From Bryobacterales bacterium (GTDB lineage: Bacteria; Acidobacteriota; Terriglobia; Bryobacterales; Bryobacteraceae), in NCBI GenBank assembly GCA_003164035.1, contig PLRS01000114.1, positions 1 through 64,000 on the forward strand: a DNA stretch of 64,000 bases. Reading direction: 5' to 3'. The position numbers were made by a program, and so were the translations under genes. A model generated the notes under the pieces. It did no database searches, had not been told where the DNA came from, and saw only the letters and a list, made by a program, of their open reading frames with translations. This document shows, one piece after another, positions 26,950 through 35,925 of the stretch (positions within the stretch are counted from its first letter, which is position 1; each line of letters opens with the position of its first letter).

Positions 26950-28793
26950 TTCTTTCCCTCCTGGGCGACGACGTCGTCGGTCACGGTGCGCGCATCGAGC
27001 GGCAGCCCGCCGTAGTAGCGCACGCTGCGAAGTTTGGCGATGAGATCGGCGGCCAGCTCCAGGCGCATCAGCCCCAGCATCTGCCCGTCGCGATTCTGTT
27101 CCACCACGTAGACCCGCTGGTGGCGGGCGATGAATTCCGCCAGATCGCTCGAAAACGGGTAGGCCCTCAGGCGGAAATAACTGGCCGCGATCCCGTACTC
27201 GGCGAGCAACTGGTCCCGGCTTTCCCGCACCGCGTAGTCGGAAGTGCCGAAAGCGATCAACCCGACCTCGGCCCCTTCCGCCGCCTCCACCACGGGTTGC
27301 GGCACGTGCCCGCGCATCACGTCGAACTTATGCGCCAGCCGGTCCATGTTGCGGATGTAATCGTCCTCGCGCTCGGTATATTGGGCCTTTTCGTTGTGGC
27401 CGCTACCGCGCGTAAAATAAGCCGCCTGGGGATGGTTGGTGCCGGGCAAGGTGCGCCATCCGACGCCGTCCCCATCCACGTCCGCATAGCGGGCAAAGCC
27501 GCCCGCCCGCTCCAGATCCTCCGCCGTGAGAACTTTGCCGCGGTCGATCGGCTTCGACGGATACGGAAAGGCGTCGGCCATCCAGTTATTCATGCCGAGA
27601 TCGAGGTCGCTCATCACAAACACCGGCGTCTGGAAGCGCGCCGCCAGGTCGAAAGCATCGATAGTGTACCGGAAGCACTCTTCCGGCGAAGCCGGAAAGA
27701 TCATGGGATGCTTGGTATCGCCGTGCGAAAGCGTGGCGGTGGTAAGGATATCGGCTTGCTGCGTGCGGGTGGGCAATCCAGTGGAAGGGCCGACCCGTTC
27801 CACGTTGATGATGACCGCCGGAGTTTCGGCGTAATAACCGAGGCCGACGAATTCCGACATCAGCGAGACGCCCGGACCGGCCGTAGCCGTCATCGCGCGC
27901 GCCCCCGCCCAACCGGCGCCCAGGCACATGCCGATCGAAGCCAGCTCGTCCTCCGCCTGCACGATGGCGTAGCTGGCTTTGCCGGTTTCCGGGTCCGTGC
28001 GGAAGCGGCGCATATAGCCGATCAGGGTTTCCACCAGCGAGGAGGACGGCGTGATGGGATACCATGCCACGAACGACACGCCCGCGAACATGGCGCCCAG
28101 GGCGCAGGCCGCGTTGCCGTCGATGATGATCTTGCCGGCGGTCTGGTTGGAGCGCTCCACCCGGCACGCATCGGTCTTGGTGAACGTCTTGGCGGCGTAA
28201 TCGAAGCCGGTTTGCGCGGCGCGCCAGTTCAGATCGGCCGCTTTGGCCTTCTTTGGTCCGAACTGCTTCACCAGGGCCTGGCGAACCTCTTCCATTTCGA
28301 TCGAAAGCAGGTTCGCCACCACGCCGTCGTAAATCATGTTGCGCACCAGCTTGCGCAGCTTGGGCTCGGAGCAGACCGGCCCCACCAGTTTGTCGAAAGG
28401 TACCGGGTAAAAATGCAGGTCGGAGCGGATCTGGCTGAGCTTGAGCGGTTCGTCGTAGACCACCCCGGCACCGGCTTCGAGCTTGCGCACGTCCTCCTGC
28501 GCCGTTTCCGGATTCATGGCCACCAGAAAATCGATCTCCTTGCGGCGGCCGATGTAGCCGTGCCTGGAAGCTCGTATGGTGAACCAGGTGGGCAGACCGG
28601 CGATGTTCGAAGGGAACATGTTCTTGCCGGAAACCGGAATCCCCATCTGAAGGATGGCGCGCATCAGAACGGAATTCGCGGTTTGGCTGCCGGAACCGTT
28701 GACTGTTGCGACCTGAAGGCTGAAATCGTTGACTAGCGAAGGGCCGGTTGGCCCCGAAGAAGGCTCGACCGGGGAGACCTCTAAAGTTGACAT
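26946..28793 (-). CDS. korA: 2-oxoacid:ferredoxin oxidoreductase, fused gamma-alpha subunit
   Basis: A 615-residue fusion: the gamma domain (about 25-200; VNGSGSQTANSVLMRAI, IRASRHGYIGRRKEIDFLVA) precedes the alpha pyrimidine-binding domain (about 220-600; AWYPITPSSSLVETL, AEDELASIGMCLGAGWAGARAMTATAGPGVSLM, GLPTRTQQAD). This layout is typical of KorA in aerobic actinobacteria and acidobacteria. It is translated just before korB with a 4-base overlap. No ferredoxin gene is adjacent. Confidence 0.9.
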   Translation of the reverse strand: MSTLEVSPVEPSSGPTGPSLVNDFSLQVATVNGSGSQTANSVLMRAILQMGIPVSGKNMFPSNIAGLPTWFTIRASRHGYIGRRKEIDFLVAMNPETAQEDVRKLEAGAGVVYDEPLKLSQIRSDLHFYPVPFDKLVGPVCSEPKLRKLVRNMIYDGVVANLLSIEMEEVRQALVKQFGPKKAKAADLNWRAAQTGFDYAAKTFTKTDACRVERSNQTAGKIIIDGNAACALGAMFAGVSFVAWYPITPSSSLVETLIGYMRRFRTDPETGKASYAIVQAEDELASIGMCLGAGWAGARAMTATAGPGVSLMSEFVGLGYYAETPAVIINVERVGPSTGLPTRTQQADILTTATLSHGDTKHPMIFPASPEECFRYTIDAFDLAARFQTPVFVMSDLDLGMNNWMADAFPYPSKPIDRGKVLTAEDLERAGGFARYADVDGDGVGWRTLPGTNHPQAAYFTRGSGHNEKAQYTEREDDYIRNMDRLAHKFDVMRGHVPQPVVEAAEGAEVGLIAFGTSDYAVRESRDQLLAEYGIAASYFRLRAYPFSSDLAEFIARHQRVYVVEQNRDGQMLGLMRLELAADLIAKLRSVRYYGGLPLDARTVTDDVVAQEGKK

Positions 28794-28907
28794 GCGGAAT
28801 CCTCTAAGTGCATCGGAGCTTACGTTCTATTTGATTATATGCAAAATGAGCCGGGCCGGGGCCAGATCCGGCGTGCGCCCTTCACGGCGCCGATGCCGCC
28901 TGGCCTC

Positions 28908-29069
28908 GGGTGCTTAACCGATCTGGGGAGATCCGTTCCAGTCGACCGCTCCCTCGCGGTCGCGGCTCGGTAAGCGAATGAAAACACGCGGCACCCGTTA
29001 CCGAGCCGCGACCGCGAGGGAGCGGTTTCCGCGTCTGAATTGCGAAATCCCCTGATCGGTTAAGCACCC
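28908..29069. mobile_element. MITE-like element enclosing dispersed repeat copy 4
   Basis: Outer arms 28908-28929 and 29048-29069 are inverted repeats with 21 of 22 positions complementary, beginning GGGTGCTTAACCGATC. Inside, arms 28945-28973 and 28998-29026 (ACCGCTCCCTCGCGGTCGCG onward) form a second, perfect 29-bp inverted repeat. The 162-bp unit has no coding capacity and lies between korA and tatA. Terminal repeats plus small size suggest a non-autonomous transposable element; target duplications are not obvious. Confidence 0.7.
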
Positions 29070-29131
29070 CTTGGCCCCAAATCCCGCCTTTTGCGCTTGC
29101 ATTCGTGCTACGCTTCCAGTGGAAGCCATAT

Positions 29132-29308
29132 ATGATTGAAGATCTACTACAACCCAGGCACCTGATTGTGATCCTGGGCATCGCGATTCTGTTTTTCGGG
29201 CCGCAAAAGCTCCCCGAACTGGGCAAGGGGCTGGCCCAAGGCATCCGCAGCTTCAAGGACTCGTTGAAAGAAGTCACCTCCAACACGCCAGCTCCGCCCA
29301 AGGACTAG
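29132..29308 (+). CDS. tatA: Twin-arginine translocase TatA/TatE-family subunit
   Basis: A 58-residue protein with the TatA layout: short periplasmic start, one hydrophobic helix (HLIVILGIAILFFGPQKLPEL, about 9-29, with the conserved FGPxxLPELG hinge), then an amphipathic helix (GKGLAQGIRSFKDSLKEV). ATG 29132 is favoured by GGAAG six bases upstream and by family length. The next gene encodes a glycosidase with a twin-arginine signal, so the two may be functionally linked. Confidence 0.92.
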   Translation: MIEDLLQPRHLIVILGIAILFFGPQKLPELGKGLAQGIRSFKDSLKEVTSNTPAPPKD

Positions 29309-29464
29309 CGTAAGCGGCGCGGCGTGGCCGCGGCTCAACTGTGATCGCGACCGTCGATCTGCGCCCCTGTGCGTTCTCGTTGCGCGGCTCAGACGCTGGT
29401 GCCGGGCCGGCTAGGAGGCACGGTGTGCCAGGCGTCGCCGCGCGAGTTCGCCTCGGAGGTATCG

Positions 29465-31288
29465 TTGCCTACTAACGACCTGCCAAGACGCGGCTTTCTG
29501 CAATCCATGATGGCGGTTCCGCTGGCTGCGTCGGCGGCCGACACTCGGCAAACGCCGTCCTCCCGCGTACGCCTGGAGGCTTTCGACTATTCGGGCGTCC
29601 GGCTTCTGCCCAGCCGTTTCCGCGACCAGTACCAGGCTACCCGCGATTTTTACCTTGCCTTGCCAAACGACGATCTGGTGCACGGCTTTCGGGTGCAAGC
29701 CGGTCTGCCCGCGCCTGGCAAGCATCTGGACGGCTGGTGCCGCACCACCACGGAAGGCGTGTTCGGCCAGTGGCTGAGCGGCATGGCTCGCATGGCCAAA
29801 GCCACTGGCGACGCAGCCCTGCGCGACAAAGCCGCCAGCCTGATGACGGGTTGGGCGCAGTGCTTTGAGAAGACCGGCGGCGTAGCGGGTCATTATTCGT
29901 TCGATAAGACGTTCTGCGGACTGCTGGACCTGCACCTCTACACTGGGAATCCCGACGCGCTGCCACTGCTCCGGCGGATTACCGCGGCTGCGGCCAAAAC
30001 TTTGCATCGCGCGCGCCAACTTGCCACACCGGCCGATCCGCAGGCGGCTTCGGGTGGAAACTCGGAATGGTACACGCTGAGCGAGAACCAGTACCGCGCT
30101 TTTCTCGCCACCGGCGACTCCGCGTTCCGGGACTTCGGCGACATCTGGCGCTATGAGGCTTACTGGTCGACGTTTCTCGATACCGCCGCCCCGGCGCCTC
30201 GCAGAGTACACGCTTACAGCCACGTCAACTCGCTCAACGGCGCGCCTCTGGCTTACGCGGTGAGCGGCGACGAACGGTATTTGCGAATGGCGCGGAACGC
30301 TTACGATTTCGTCCGCCGCACCCAGATGTTCGCCACCGGTGGGTTCGGCCCGGGCGAGCGCCTGGTGGGCTATGAAGGCGACCTGGGCCGCGCTTTGGAA
30401 ATGCATGCCGACACCGCCGAGATTCCCTGCGGCTCTTGGGCGGGATTCAAGCTGTCGCGCCACATGCTCGCCTACACCGGCGACGCGCGGTACGGCGATT
30501 GGATTGAGCGGCTGTTGTATAACGGCATCGGCGCCGCGCTGCCCATGGCCGGCAACGGTGAAACTTTCTACTACGCGGACTACCACACGGGCAGCGGAAC
30601 CAGATCCTATCTATGGGACCACTGGCCTTGCTGCTCCGGAACCTACATCCAAGCCGTTTCGGACTACCCCAACCTGATCTATTTTCGCGATCCATCGGGC
30701 CTCTACATCAACCTTTTCGTCCCGTCGGAAGTGACCTGGCGCCAATCCGGACAACTGGTGAGACTGACACAGGAAACCAAGTACCCGGAAAGCGAAGAGA
30801 TCCAGTTGCGAATCGATACGGAGATCCCCGTTTCCGCGTCGATCCGCTTCCGCGTGCCGGACTGGGCGAATACCGCTACGGTTGAGGTGAATGGCGCGGC
30901 GGTTTCCGTCGATATCCGCCCTTCCACATGGGCGGCCGTGTCGCGGACCTGGCGGAATGGCGATCGCATTACGATCCGCGTCCCGATGCGGCTTCGCGCC
31001 GAGGCGGTGGACAAGCAACACCCCGACCGTGTCGCCATCCTCTATGGACCGGTGGCGCTGGTGGAGGACCTTCGATTCAACCTTGGCCTGCAATTGCCTC
31101 CCGGACACCATGCGCCCGAGGACCTGGCCGCCCGCCTCCGCCCGGAAGCCGGCAATCCTTTGGGTTTCGAGGTGGCGGACCCGCCCGGCCAGGCCATCCG
31201 CTCAGGGCGGTTCTACCCGTATTACGATTCGCCGCCCGGCATCCCGTATCGTATGTATCACGACTTCACCCGCAACGAACTGGCATGA
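29465..31288 (+). CDS. GH127-family glycosidase (DUF1680) with Tat signal
   Basis: A TTG start at 29465 is chosen because GGAGGT lies four bases upstream and it gives a proper signal; the protein then has 607 residues. The N terminus contains a twin-arginine motif at residues 8-9 (PRRGFLQSMMAVPLAASAA). The rest matches glycoside hydrolase family 127, whose characterised member is a beta-L-arabinofuranosidase: ENQYRAFL, HAYSHVNSLNG, YEGDLGRALEMHADTAEIPCG, and the cysteine motif WDHWPCCSGT that contributes the zinc-bound nucleophile. A beta-rich C-terminal part follows. Predicted to act outside the cytoplasm on plant-type arabinosides. Confidence 0.85.
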   Translation: MPTNDLPRRGFLQSMMAVPLAASAADTRQTPSSRVRLEAFDYSGVRLLPSRFRDQYQATRDFYLALPNDDLVHGFRVQAGLPAPGKHLDGWCRTTTEGVFGQWLSGMARMAKATGDAALRDKAASLMTGWAQCFEKTGGVAGHYSFDKTFCGLLDLHLYTGNPDALPLLRRITAAAAKTLHRARQLATPADPQAASGGNSEWYTLSENQYRAFLATGDSAFRDFGDIWRYEAYWSTFLDTAAPAPRRVHAYSHVNSLNGAPLAYAVSGDERYLRMARNAYDFVRRTQMFATGGFGPGERLVGYEGDLGRALEMHADTAEIPCGSWAGFKLSRHMLAYTGDARYGDWIERLLYNGIGAALPMAGNGETFYYADYHTGSGTRSYLWDHWPCCSGTYIQAVSDYPNLIYFRDPSGLYINLFVPSEVTWRQSGQLVRLTQETKYPESEEIQLRIDTEIPVSASIRFRVPDWANTATVEVNGAAVSVDIRPSTWAAVSRTWRNGDRITIRVPMRLRAEAVDKQHPDRVAILYGPVALVEDLRFNLGLQLPPGHHAPEDLAARLRPEAGNPLGFEVADPPGQAIRSGRFYPYYDSPPGIPYRMYHDFTRNELA

Positions 31289-31343
31289 GGGGCACGGCAG
31301 CCGGGTGGCGCTTGCGATGAATGGAAAGGTAAGAGGGCTTCGA

Positions 31344-31420
31344 TGGTGGGCGGTGCAGGATTCGAACCTGCGACCTTCTGGGTGTAAACCAGACGCTCTA
31401 ACCGGCTGAGCTAACCGCCC
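31344..31420 (-). tRNA. tRNA-Val (anticodon TAC), CCA encoded
   Basis: The reverse strand folds into a standard cloverleaf: acceptor GGGCGGT, D arm, anticodon stem TCTGG/CCAGA enclosing loop TTTACAC (anticodon TAC, reads GTA and probably GTG valine codons), and T arm containing GGTTCGAATCC. A discriminator A and CCA follow the acceptor stem, so CCA is encoded. Confidence 0.97.
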
Positions 31421-31485
31421 TTGTGCCGCTCCATCCAGTTTAACATCGCTCCCGGCGGCGGCCCGCTCTTCAGTACAATACTCCA

Positions 31486-33066
31486 ATGCGTTCCGCCCTT
31501 TTGTTAGTCTTGGCATTGCCGTGTCTGCCGCTGGCGGCCCAGCAGCGGCCGTTCGACGTCGTGATCGCCGGCGCCCACATTGTGGATGGCTCCGGCGCGC
31601 CGTGGTTTGCCGCGGATATCGGAATTCGCGGTGACACCATCGCGGCCATCGGCCTGTTGGGCGACGCGCCGGCGGCGGTACGCGTCGATGCGCAGCGGCT
31701 GGTAGTCGCGCCCGGATTCATCGACATACACTCGCACGGGCGCCGCGGCATTTTTGAAGTCCCGACCGCCGAGAATTACTTGCGGGAGGGCGTCACCACC
31801 ATCGTCGAAGGTCCCGATGGCAGCTCGCCCATACCGCTGGCGCCGTTTCTGGACAAGGTGGCGCACACGCCCATCTCCATCAATTTCTCCACCATGGTGG
31901 GGCAGGGCTCCATCCGCGAGCGGGTGATGGGGCTGGTGAACCGCAAAGCCACGCCGGAAGAAATCGAAAAGATGAAGGCGCTGGCGGCGCAGGGCATGCG
32001 CGACGGCGCCTTCGGTCTCTCCACCGGTCTCTATTATGTGCCTGGGAATTTTTCCTCCACCGAAGAAGTGATCGAGCTGGCCAAGGTGGTGGGTGCGATG
32101 GGCGGCATCCACATTTCCCACATGCGCGAGGAGGCCGGCCACGTCGTCGATAGCGTGAAGGAGACTATTCGCATCGGCGAGGAAGGCCATCTGCCTACGC
32201 AAATCACCCACCATAAGATCATTGGCCGGGCCAACTGGGGGCAGAGCGTGGAGACCCTGCGGCTGGTGGAAGAGGCGCGCCGGCGCGGGGTGGATGTCAC
32301 CATCGATCAATATCCCTACACGGCGTCGAGCACCGGAGTGGCGGCTCTGTTTCCCCAATGGTCGCTCGAAGGCGGGCACGCAGCGCTGGTGGAGCGACTG
32401 GCGGCTCCGGCCGAGCGGACGCGCATCAAGGCCACCATTGTCGACAACATCCGTTTCGACCGCGGCGGTGGCGACCCGAAGAACATCGTGATCGCCAACT
32501 GCCCGTTCGATGCCTCGCTGGCGGGCAAGAACCTGGCGGAGTTGACCCGCGCCGGCGGTCTGGAGCCCACCTTTGAAAACGCCGCCGAAACCGCCATCGC
32601 GCTGCAAACCAAAGGGGCGTGCTCGGCCGTGTACCACGCCATCGGCGAGGACGACGTGGTGCGCATCCTGCGCTCGCCGTTCACCATGATCGCCTCCGAC
32701 GGCGAAATCCCGGTCTTCGGACGCGCCGCGCCCCATCCGCGCAGCTACGGAACGTTCGCCCGCGTGCTGGGCGTGTACGTGCGGGAGCAGCATGTGCTGA
32801 CCCTGGAAGAAGCCGTGCGCCGCATGTCCGGCTATCCCGCCCAGCGGCTGAAAATCTGGGATCGCGGCTTGCTGCGGCCGGGAATGAAAGCCGACCTGGT
32901 AGTCTTCGACCCTACCCGGATTGCCGACCGCGCCACCTTCGACCAGCCGCACCAGTATTCGGTAGGCGTCCGCGACGTGATGGTCAACGGCAGACTCGTG
33001 CTGCGGCAGGAGAAGGTGACGGCGGAGCGGCCGGGGCAGGTGCTGTATGGGCCGGGGCGGCGGTAG
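31486..33066 (+). CDS. N-acyl-D-amino-acid deacylase (amidohydrolase superfamily)
   Basis: A 526-residue exported amidohydrolase. A signal peptide (RSALLLVLALPCLPLAAQQ) is followed by the D-aminoacylase pattern: VVAPGFIDIHSHGRRGIFE with the first metal-binding HxH, GASGLST-like FGLSTGLYYVPG, IHISHMREEAG, QITHHKI and IASDGEIPVFG with the late aspartate. It would hydrolyse N-acyl-D-amino acids, possibly from peptidoglycan or secondary metabolites. A dipeptidase-like role is the main alternative. Confidence 0.87.
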   Translation: MRSALLLVLALPCLPLAAQQRPFDVVIAGAHIVDGSGAPWFAADIGIRGDTIAAIGLLGDAPAAVRVDAQRLVVAPGFIDIHSHGRRGIFEVPTAENYLREGVTTIVEGPDGSSPIPLAPFLDKVAHTPISINFSTMVGQGSIRERVMGLVNRKATPEEIEKMKALAAQGMRDGAFGLSTGLYYVPGNFSSTEEVIELAKVVGAMGGIHISHMREEAGHVVDSVKETIRIGEEGHLPTQITHHKIIGRANWGQSVETLRLVEEARRRGVDVTIDQYPYTASSTGVAALFPQWSLEGGHAALVERLAAPAERTRIKATIVDNIRFDRGGGDPKNIVIANCPFDASLAGKNLAELTRAGGLEPTFENAAETAIALQTKGACSAVYHAIGEDDVVRILRSPFTMIASDGEIPVFGRAAPHPRSYGTFARVLGVYVREQHVLTLEEAVRRMSGYPAQRLKIWDRGLLRPGMKADLVVFDPTRIADRATFDQPHQYSVGVRDVMVNGRLVLRQEKVTAERPGQVLYGPGRR

Positions 33067-33137
33067 GGCAAGTGTGTAGGCGATCGCTTCATCGTGCCGG
33101 CACGAGGGAGCACTTCGCGTTTGCTAGTATCTAACTG

Positions 33138-33572
33138 ATGCCAGAATCGCTTCGAGGTGCCGCGAAAAACGTACTCGCGGGCGAGGGATCGATGTTCCGA
33201 GCTATGAAGGCGGAAGCGGATGGTCTCCCCAAGGTCGGGCGCTCGAGCCGTGAAATTGGCATCCGGATTGAGGGTCCAATCCGTGACATCCCTGTTGCAG
33301 AGGATGGCACCGTCGAGCCCGGAACCGGAGGAATGTCGGTGGCGCTTGATGCCGCAAAGAACCTGCCTAAGCCGCGCCTTCCCAGATCCCTTGGGGGAGA
33401 AGGCCGGGATCCTGTTTTCGCTATGCTAAGAGCAGAGGTCCCGGGAACTTTGCTCCCCCGCGTAGACCGCTATCCCCATGCTATCGTCGAGCCCATCCGC
33501 CGATGTTCGGTCCTTGAGTTTGAATCCGATCTGGCGGGCACTCGTCCTTTCTGGAGCGAGGTTCATGACTAG
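33138..33572 (+). CDS. Unrecognised 144-residue protein, weakly Tse2-like
   Basis: First gene of a three-gene overlapping cassette. No firm family. The central piece GTGGMSVALD and the C-terminal spacing of a histidine, a proline and a tryptophan (HAIVEPIRRCSVLEFESDL then TRPFW) faintly recall the fold of the Tse2 toxin of Pseudomonas, which has TGGTSVFD and an HYTIMP...W tail. This resemblance is by eye only. The gene overlaps the next by 8 bases. A TAGTAT box at about 33124 may be its promoter. Confidence 0.6.
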   Translation: MPESLRGAAKNVLAGEGSMFRAMKAEADGLPKVGRSSREIGIRIEGPIRDIPVAEDGTVEPGTGGMSVALDAAKNLPKPRLPRSLGGEGRDPVFAMLRAEVPGTLLPRVDRYPHAIVEPIRRCSVLEFESDLAGTRPFWSEVHD

Positions 33573-33870
33573 AGAATTCGCGCATTACCGTCAGCTCGAG
33601 CGCCGCTTGTGGATGGCACGCTGGAGGAACGAAGGGCGGGAGTCGCCGGAGGAGCACGCCACGCTGGACGAAATGGAGGACACTTGGTTTCGCCTGAGCG
33701 ACGAAGAGCAAGACCTGCTACGCCGCGAGGCCCCGAGATGCTGGCCGACCGAGTCGTCGTCGTTACCTCCTCAGCTTGCGGACAGGTCGTATCCCGCGGC
33801 ACCTGCACTTTGGGCTTACGAGGGATTTCACTCGCCTGTGGAGGCCATTCTCTGCGCGGAGGCGGCATGA
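33565..33870 (+). CDS. Small acidic/aromatic protein of unknown function
   Basis: A 101-residue protein, second in the cassette. Its first half is highly charged and helical (YRQLERRLWMARWRNEGRES, EEHATLDEMEDTWFRLSDEE), ending in RREAPRCWP. The region looks like a conserved small domain rather than random sequence, but I cannot name it. ATG 33565 lies within the end of the first gene. Its size and tight coupling would suit an antitoxin or immunity protein if the first gene is a toxin; that is speculative. Confidence 0.6.
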   Translation: MTREFAHYRQLERRLWMARWRNEGRESPEEHATLDEMEDTWFRLSDEEQDLLRREAPRCWPTESSSLPPQLADRSYPAAPALWAYEGFHSPVEAILCAEAA

Positions 33871-34466
33871 CGGCAAACGGCCCCAAGGGCGTAGCTGTGC
33901 AGTTGCACGACTGGTTCGTCAGCATCTTACATCTAACGGAAGGAAGCTTGTTTAGCGTGGCGCCTGAGGGACCGCACCGCGACGCGGTCGTGCTGGACAC
34001 CCTCAGGAGGAATGCCCGTATACTTTCCCGCGCCGAGCTTGATAATGACGGCAAGCTCTACTCGCCCCTCTGTTTTTTTCTGGCGGCGGCCTGCCGGAAA
34101 CTGGGGGCGTCCTTGGCGGTGGGGCATTGGCGAGCGGCGATAAACAATGTGATTGACGTGCAGCACCAGTTAGTGAGCACCCGTGACGAATCGGATGCAG
34201 TCGGCCTGGACATTGGCAGCCCGGCGGTGCTGTTTAAGCGAGAGTTCGACGAGGCGATCCGCCAATCCGGCCTCGCGGATATCGCCCCTTATCTCGACAA
34301 GGATGACCGTGAAGTCGCGCTGGGCCTTGCGATCAACTGGGGAATGCGCCTTCTGATTGCCTATGCCCTGGAATGCTCTCGCCCGAACGGCTCCGATCGC
34401 AAGGATCTCGCTTGGGTAGCGAGTATGGTGAGACCGCTCGTTGCCTCGGTGCCTCGCACCGCCTGA
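33867..34466 (+). CDS. Unknown helical protein, third gene of cassette
   Basis: A 199-residue, mostly helical soluble protein beginning MTANGPKGVAVQLHDWFVSI. ATG 33867 is selected because it overlaps the preceding TGA (ATGA); the frame also runs upstream but over the other two genes. No catalytic motif, membrane helix or signal peptide is evident. It ends five bases before the convergent histidine kinase gene. Confidence 0.6.
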   Translation: MTANGPKGVAVQLHDWFVSILHLTEGSLFSVAPEGPHRDAVVLDTLRRNARILSRAELDNDGKLYSPLCFFLAAACRKLGASLAVGHWRAAINNVIDVQHQLVSTRDESDAVGLDIGSPAVLFKREFDEAIRQSGLADIAPYLDKDDREVALGLAINWGMRLLIAYALECSRPNGSDRKDLAWVASMVRPLVASVPRTA

Positions 34467-34470
34467 ATCC

Positions 34471-35925
34471 TCACCCTTTCGGCCCCGCCTTCTCTCCCGC
34501 CGTCCAGACCTGGGATTCCGTGGCGGTACCCCCCTCCATCCCTCCCCACGCGTCCGCCTGCGCAAAACGCTGCGGCAGGGGCAGCCAGGCTTCCAGCGTG
34601 GTTCCGGTGCCCGGTTCCGAATCGATCCGCACGCCGCCGCCCAGGCTGGTAACACGCTCTTCGATACCCAGCAGGCCCAGCCCCCGATTGCGCTGGCGTG
34701 AGAATCCGCGCCCGTTGTCGCGCACCACTACGGTCAGACGCTGGCCGGCGCTTCTGACGGAGATGCTGGCCTGGTTGGCGCTGGCGTGCTGGCAGACGTT
34801 ATTCAAGGCCTCCTGCACCAGCCGGAAGATGCATGTTTTGTGGTGCTCCGGCAGATCGCCGGGCAGTTCATCGGCCTCGACGTCGATCTGAATGCCGGTC
34901 GAGCGGGTTACCTGGTGCGCCTGCCACTCGAGCGCCGCGGCCAGTCCCAGATCGTCGAGCATGGAGGGCCGCAGCAGCAGCGCCACGTTGCGCACCATGG
35001 CGAGCGAGCCTTCCACCAGCTCGCGGATGCGGTCCACGCGGCCGCGCAGTTCGCCATCGCCGGGCCCCAGCGCCAGCGCCAGGTCGTGCAACTCGAACTG
35101 CACCGCCGAAAGCGATTGCCCCACGGCGTCGTGCAATTCGCGCGAGATGTTCTTGCGCTCGGTTTCCTGCGTGTCCACCAGCTTGGCCGACAGGCTTTTC
35201 AGCTCCTGGCGCGCCTCGGTCACTTCGGCCAGATGGTTCAGCGTGCGCCGTTCCAGGCCGAGAACGTGAACCGCCGTCCCCACCGCCAGGGCCACGCCGA
35301 ACAGCAGCATCAGCGCCAGCGCGCCCACCAGACTGTTGCGCAGCCCCGCGAACATGGCTTGCAGTTGGCGGTCCTGCTCCACAAGTTGCTGCCGGTTCAG
35401 GCTGGCGATGGTATCGGCAATGCCCAGGGTATTGGAGCGGCGGGGCAGAATCTCATCGCGCAGAAACGCGTATCCTTCCTTGCGCCGCCGCCCGGCGCTC
35501 CAACCGACCACCGGCTCCAGGGCCCGCCAGTAGTCTTCGATCTGCGCGCGCAGGGACGCGCTCAGGGCCGGGTCGGGCAGGAGGGACAGGGCGTAATCGC
35601 CCGACAACATGAGTTGAATTTGTTGACGGGAATGAAGCAGCGCCAGCCGGCTCTGTTCGGCGCGCACCGGGTCCGGTTCCAGCAGGTAGTCCCTCACATA
35701 CGTGCCGGAAAGGTATACAGCGGAACGGATCTCTTCCAGCTTTTGCGCCCGCCCCAGGAAATCCTTCACGGTAGCTTCGTTGTTGGATTGCAGTTTGAAC
35801 AGCGCCTGAACCGCGTTCACGCCGGAAAGCGCCAGCAGCGCCAGCAGAACGCCGAAACCCAGAGCCAGCGCGGTGCGCGTACTGAGCCATCGCCGCGCGG
35901 TGCGCAAGCGGTTGGCGTTATCCAT
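34471..35925 (-). CDS. NarL-type sensor histidine kinase
   Basis: A 484-residue membrane kinase. Helices near 18-38 and 198-222 bound a periplasmic helical sensor of about 160 residues (CHASE3-like or four-helix-bundle type). The HisKA_3 domain has phospho-acceptor His265 (ISRELHDAVGQSLSAVQFEL), and the ATPase has the N box EALNNVCQHASAN and G box DNGRGFS...GLGLLGIEERV. A Gly-rich tail of about 30 residues follows. It overlaps its response regulator gene by 8 bases. Confidence 0.92.
   Translation of the reverse strand: MDNANRLRTARRWLSTRTALALGFGVLLALLALSGVNAVQALFKLQSNNEATVKDFLGRAQKLEEIRSAVYLSGTYVRDYLLEPDPVRAEQSRLALLHSRQQIQLMLSGDYALSLLPDPALSASLRAQIEDYWRALEPVVGWSAGRRRKEGYAFLRDEILPRRSNTLGIADTIASLNRQQLVEQDRQLQAMFAGLRNSLVGALALMLLFGVALAVGTAVHVLGLERRTLNHLAEVTEARQELKSLSAKLVDTQETERKNISRELHDAVGQSLSAVQFELHDLALALGPGDGELRGRVDRIRELVEGSLAMVRNVALLLRPSMLDDLGLAAALEWQAHQVTRSTGIQIDVEADELPGDLPEHHKTCIFRLVQEALNNVCQHASANQASISVRSAGQRLTVVVRDNGRGFSRQRNRGLGLLGIEERVTSLGGGVRIDSEPGTGTTLEAWLPLPQRFAQADAWGGMEGGTATESQVWTAGEKAGPKG

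Noticed and set aside
33609-33866. Longer form of the third cassette protein starting at 33609
   Set aside because: It would overlap the whole second gene; ATG 33867 has the ATGA overlap and a better N terminus.
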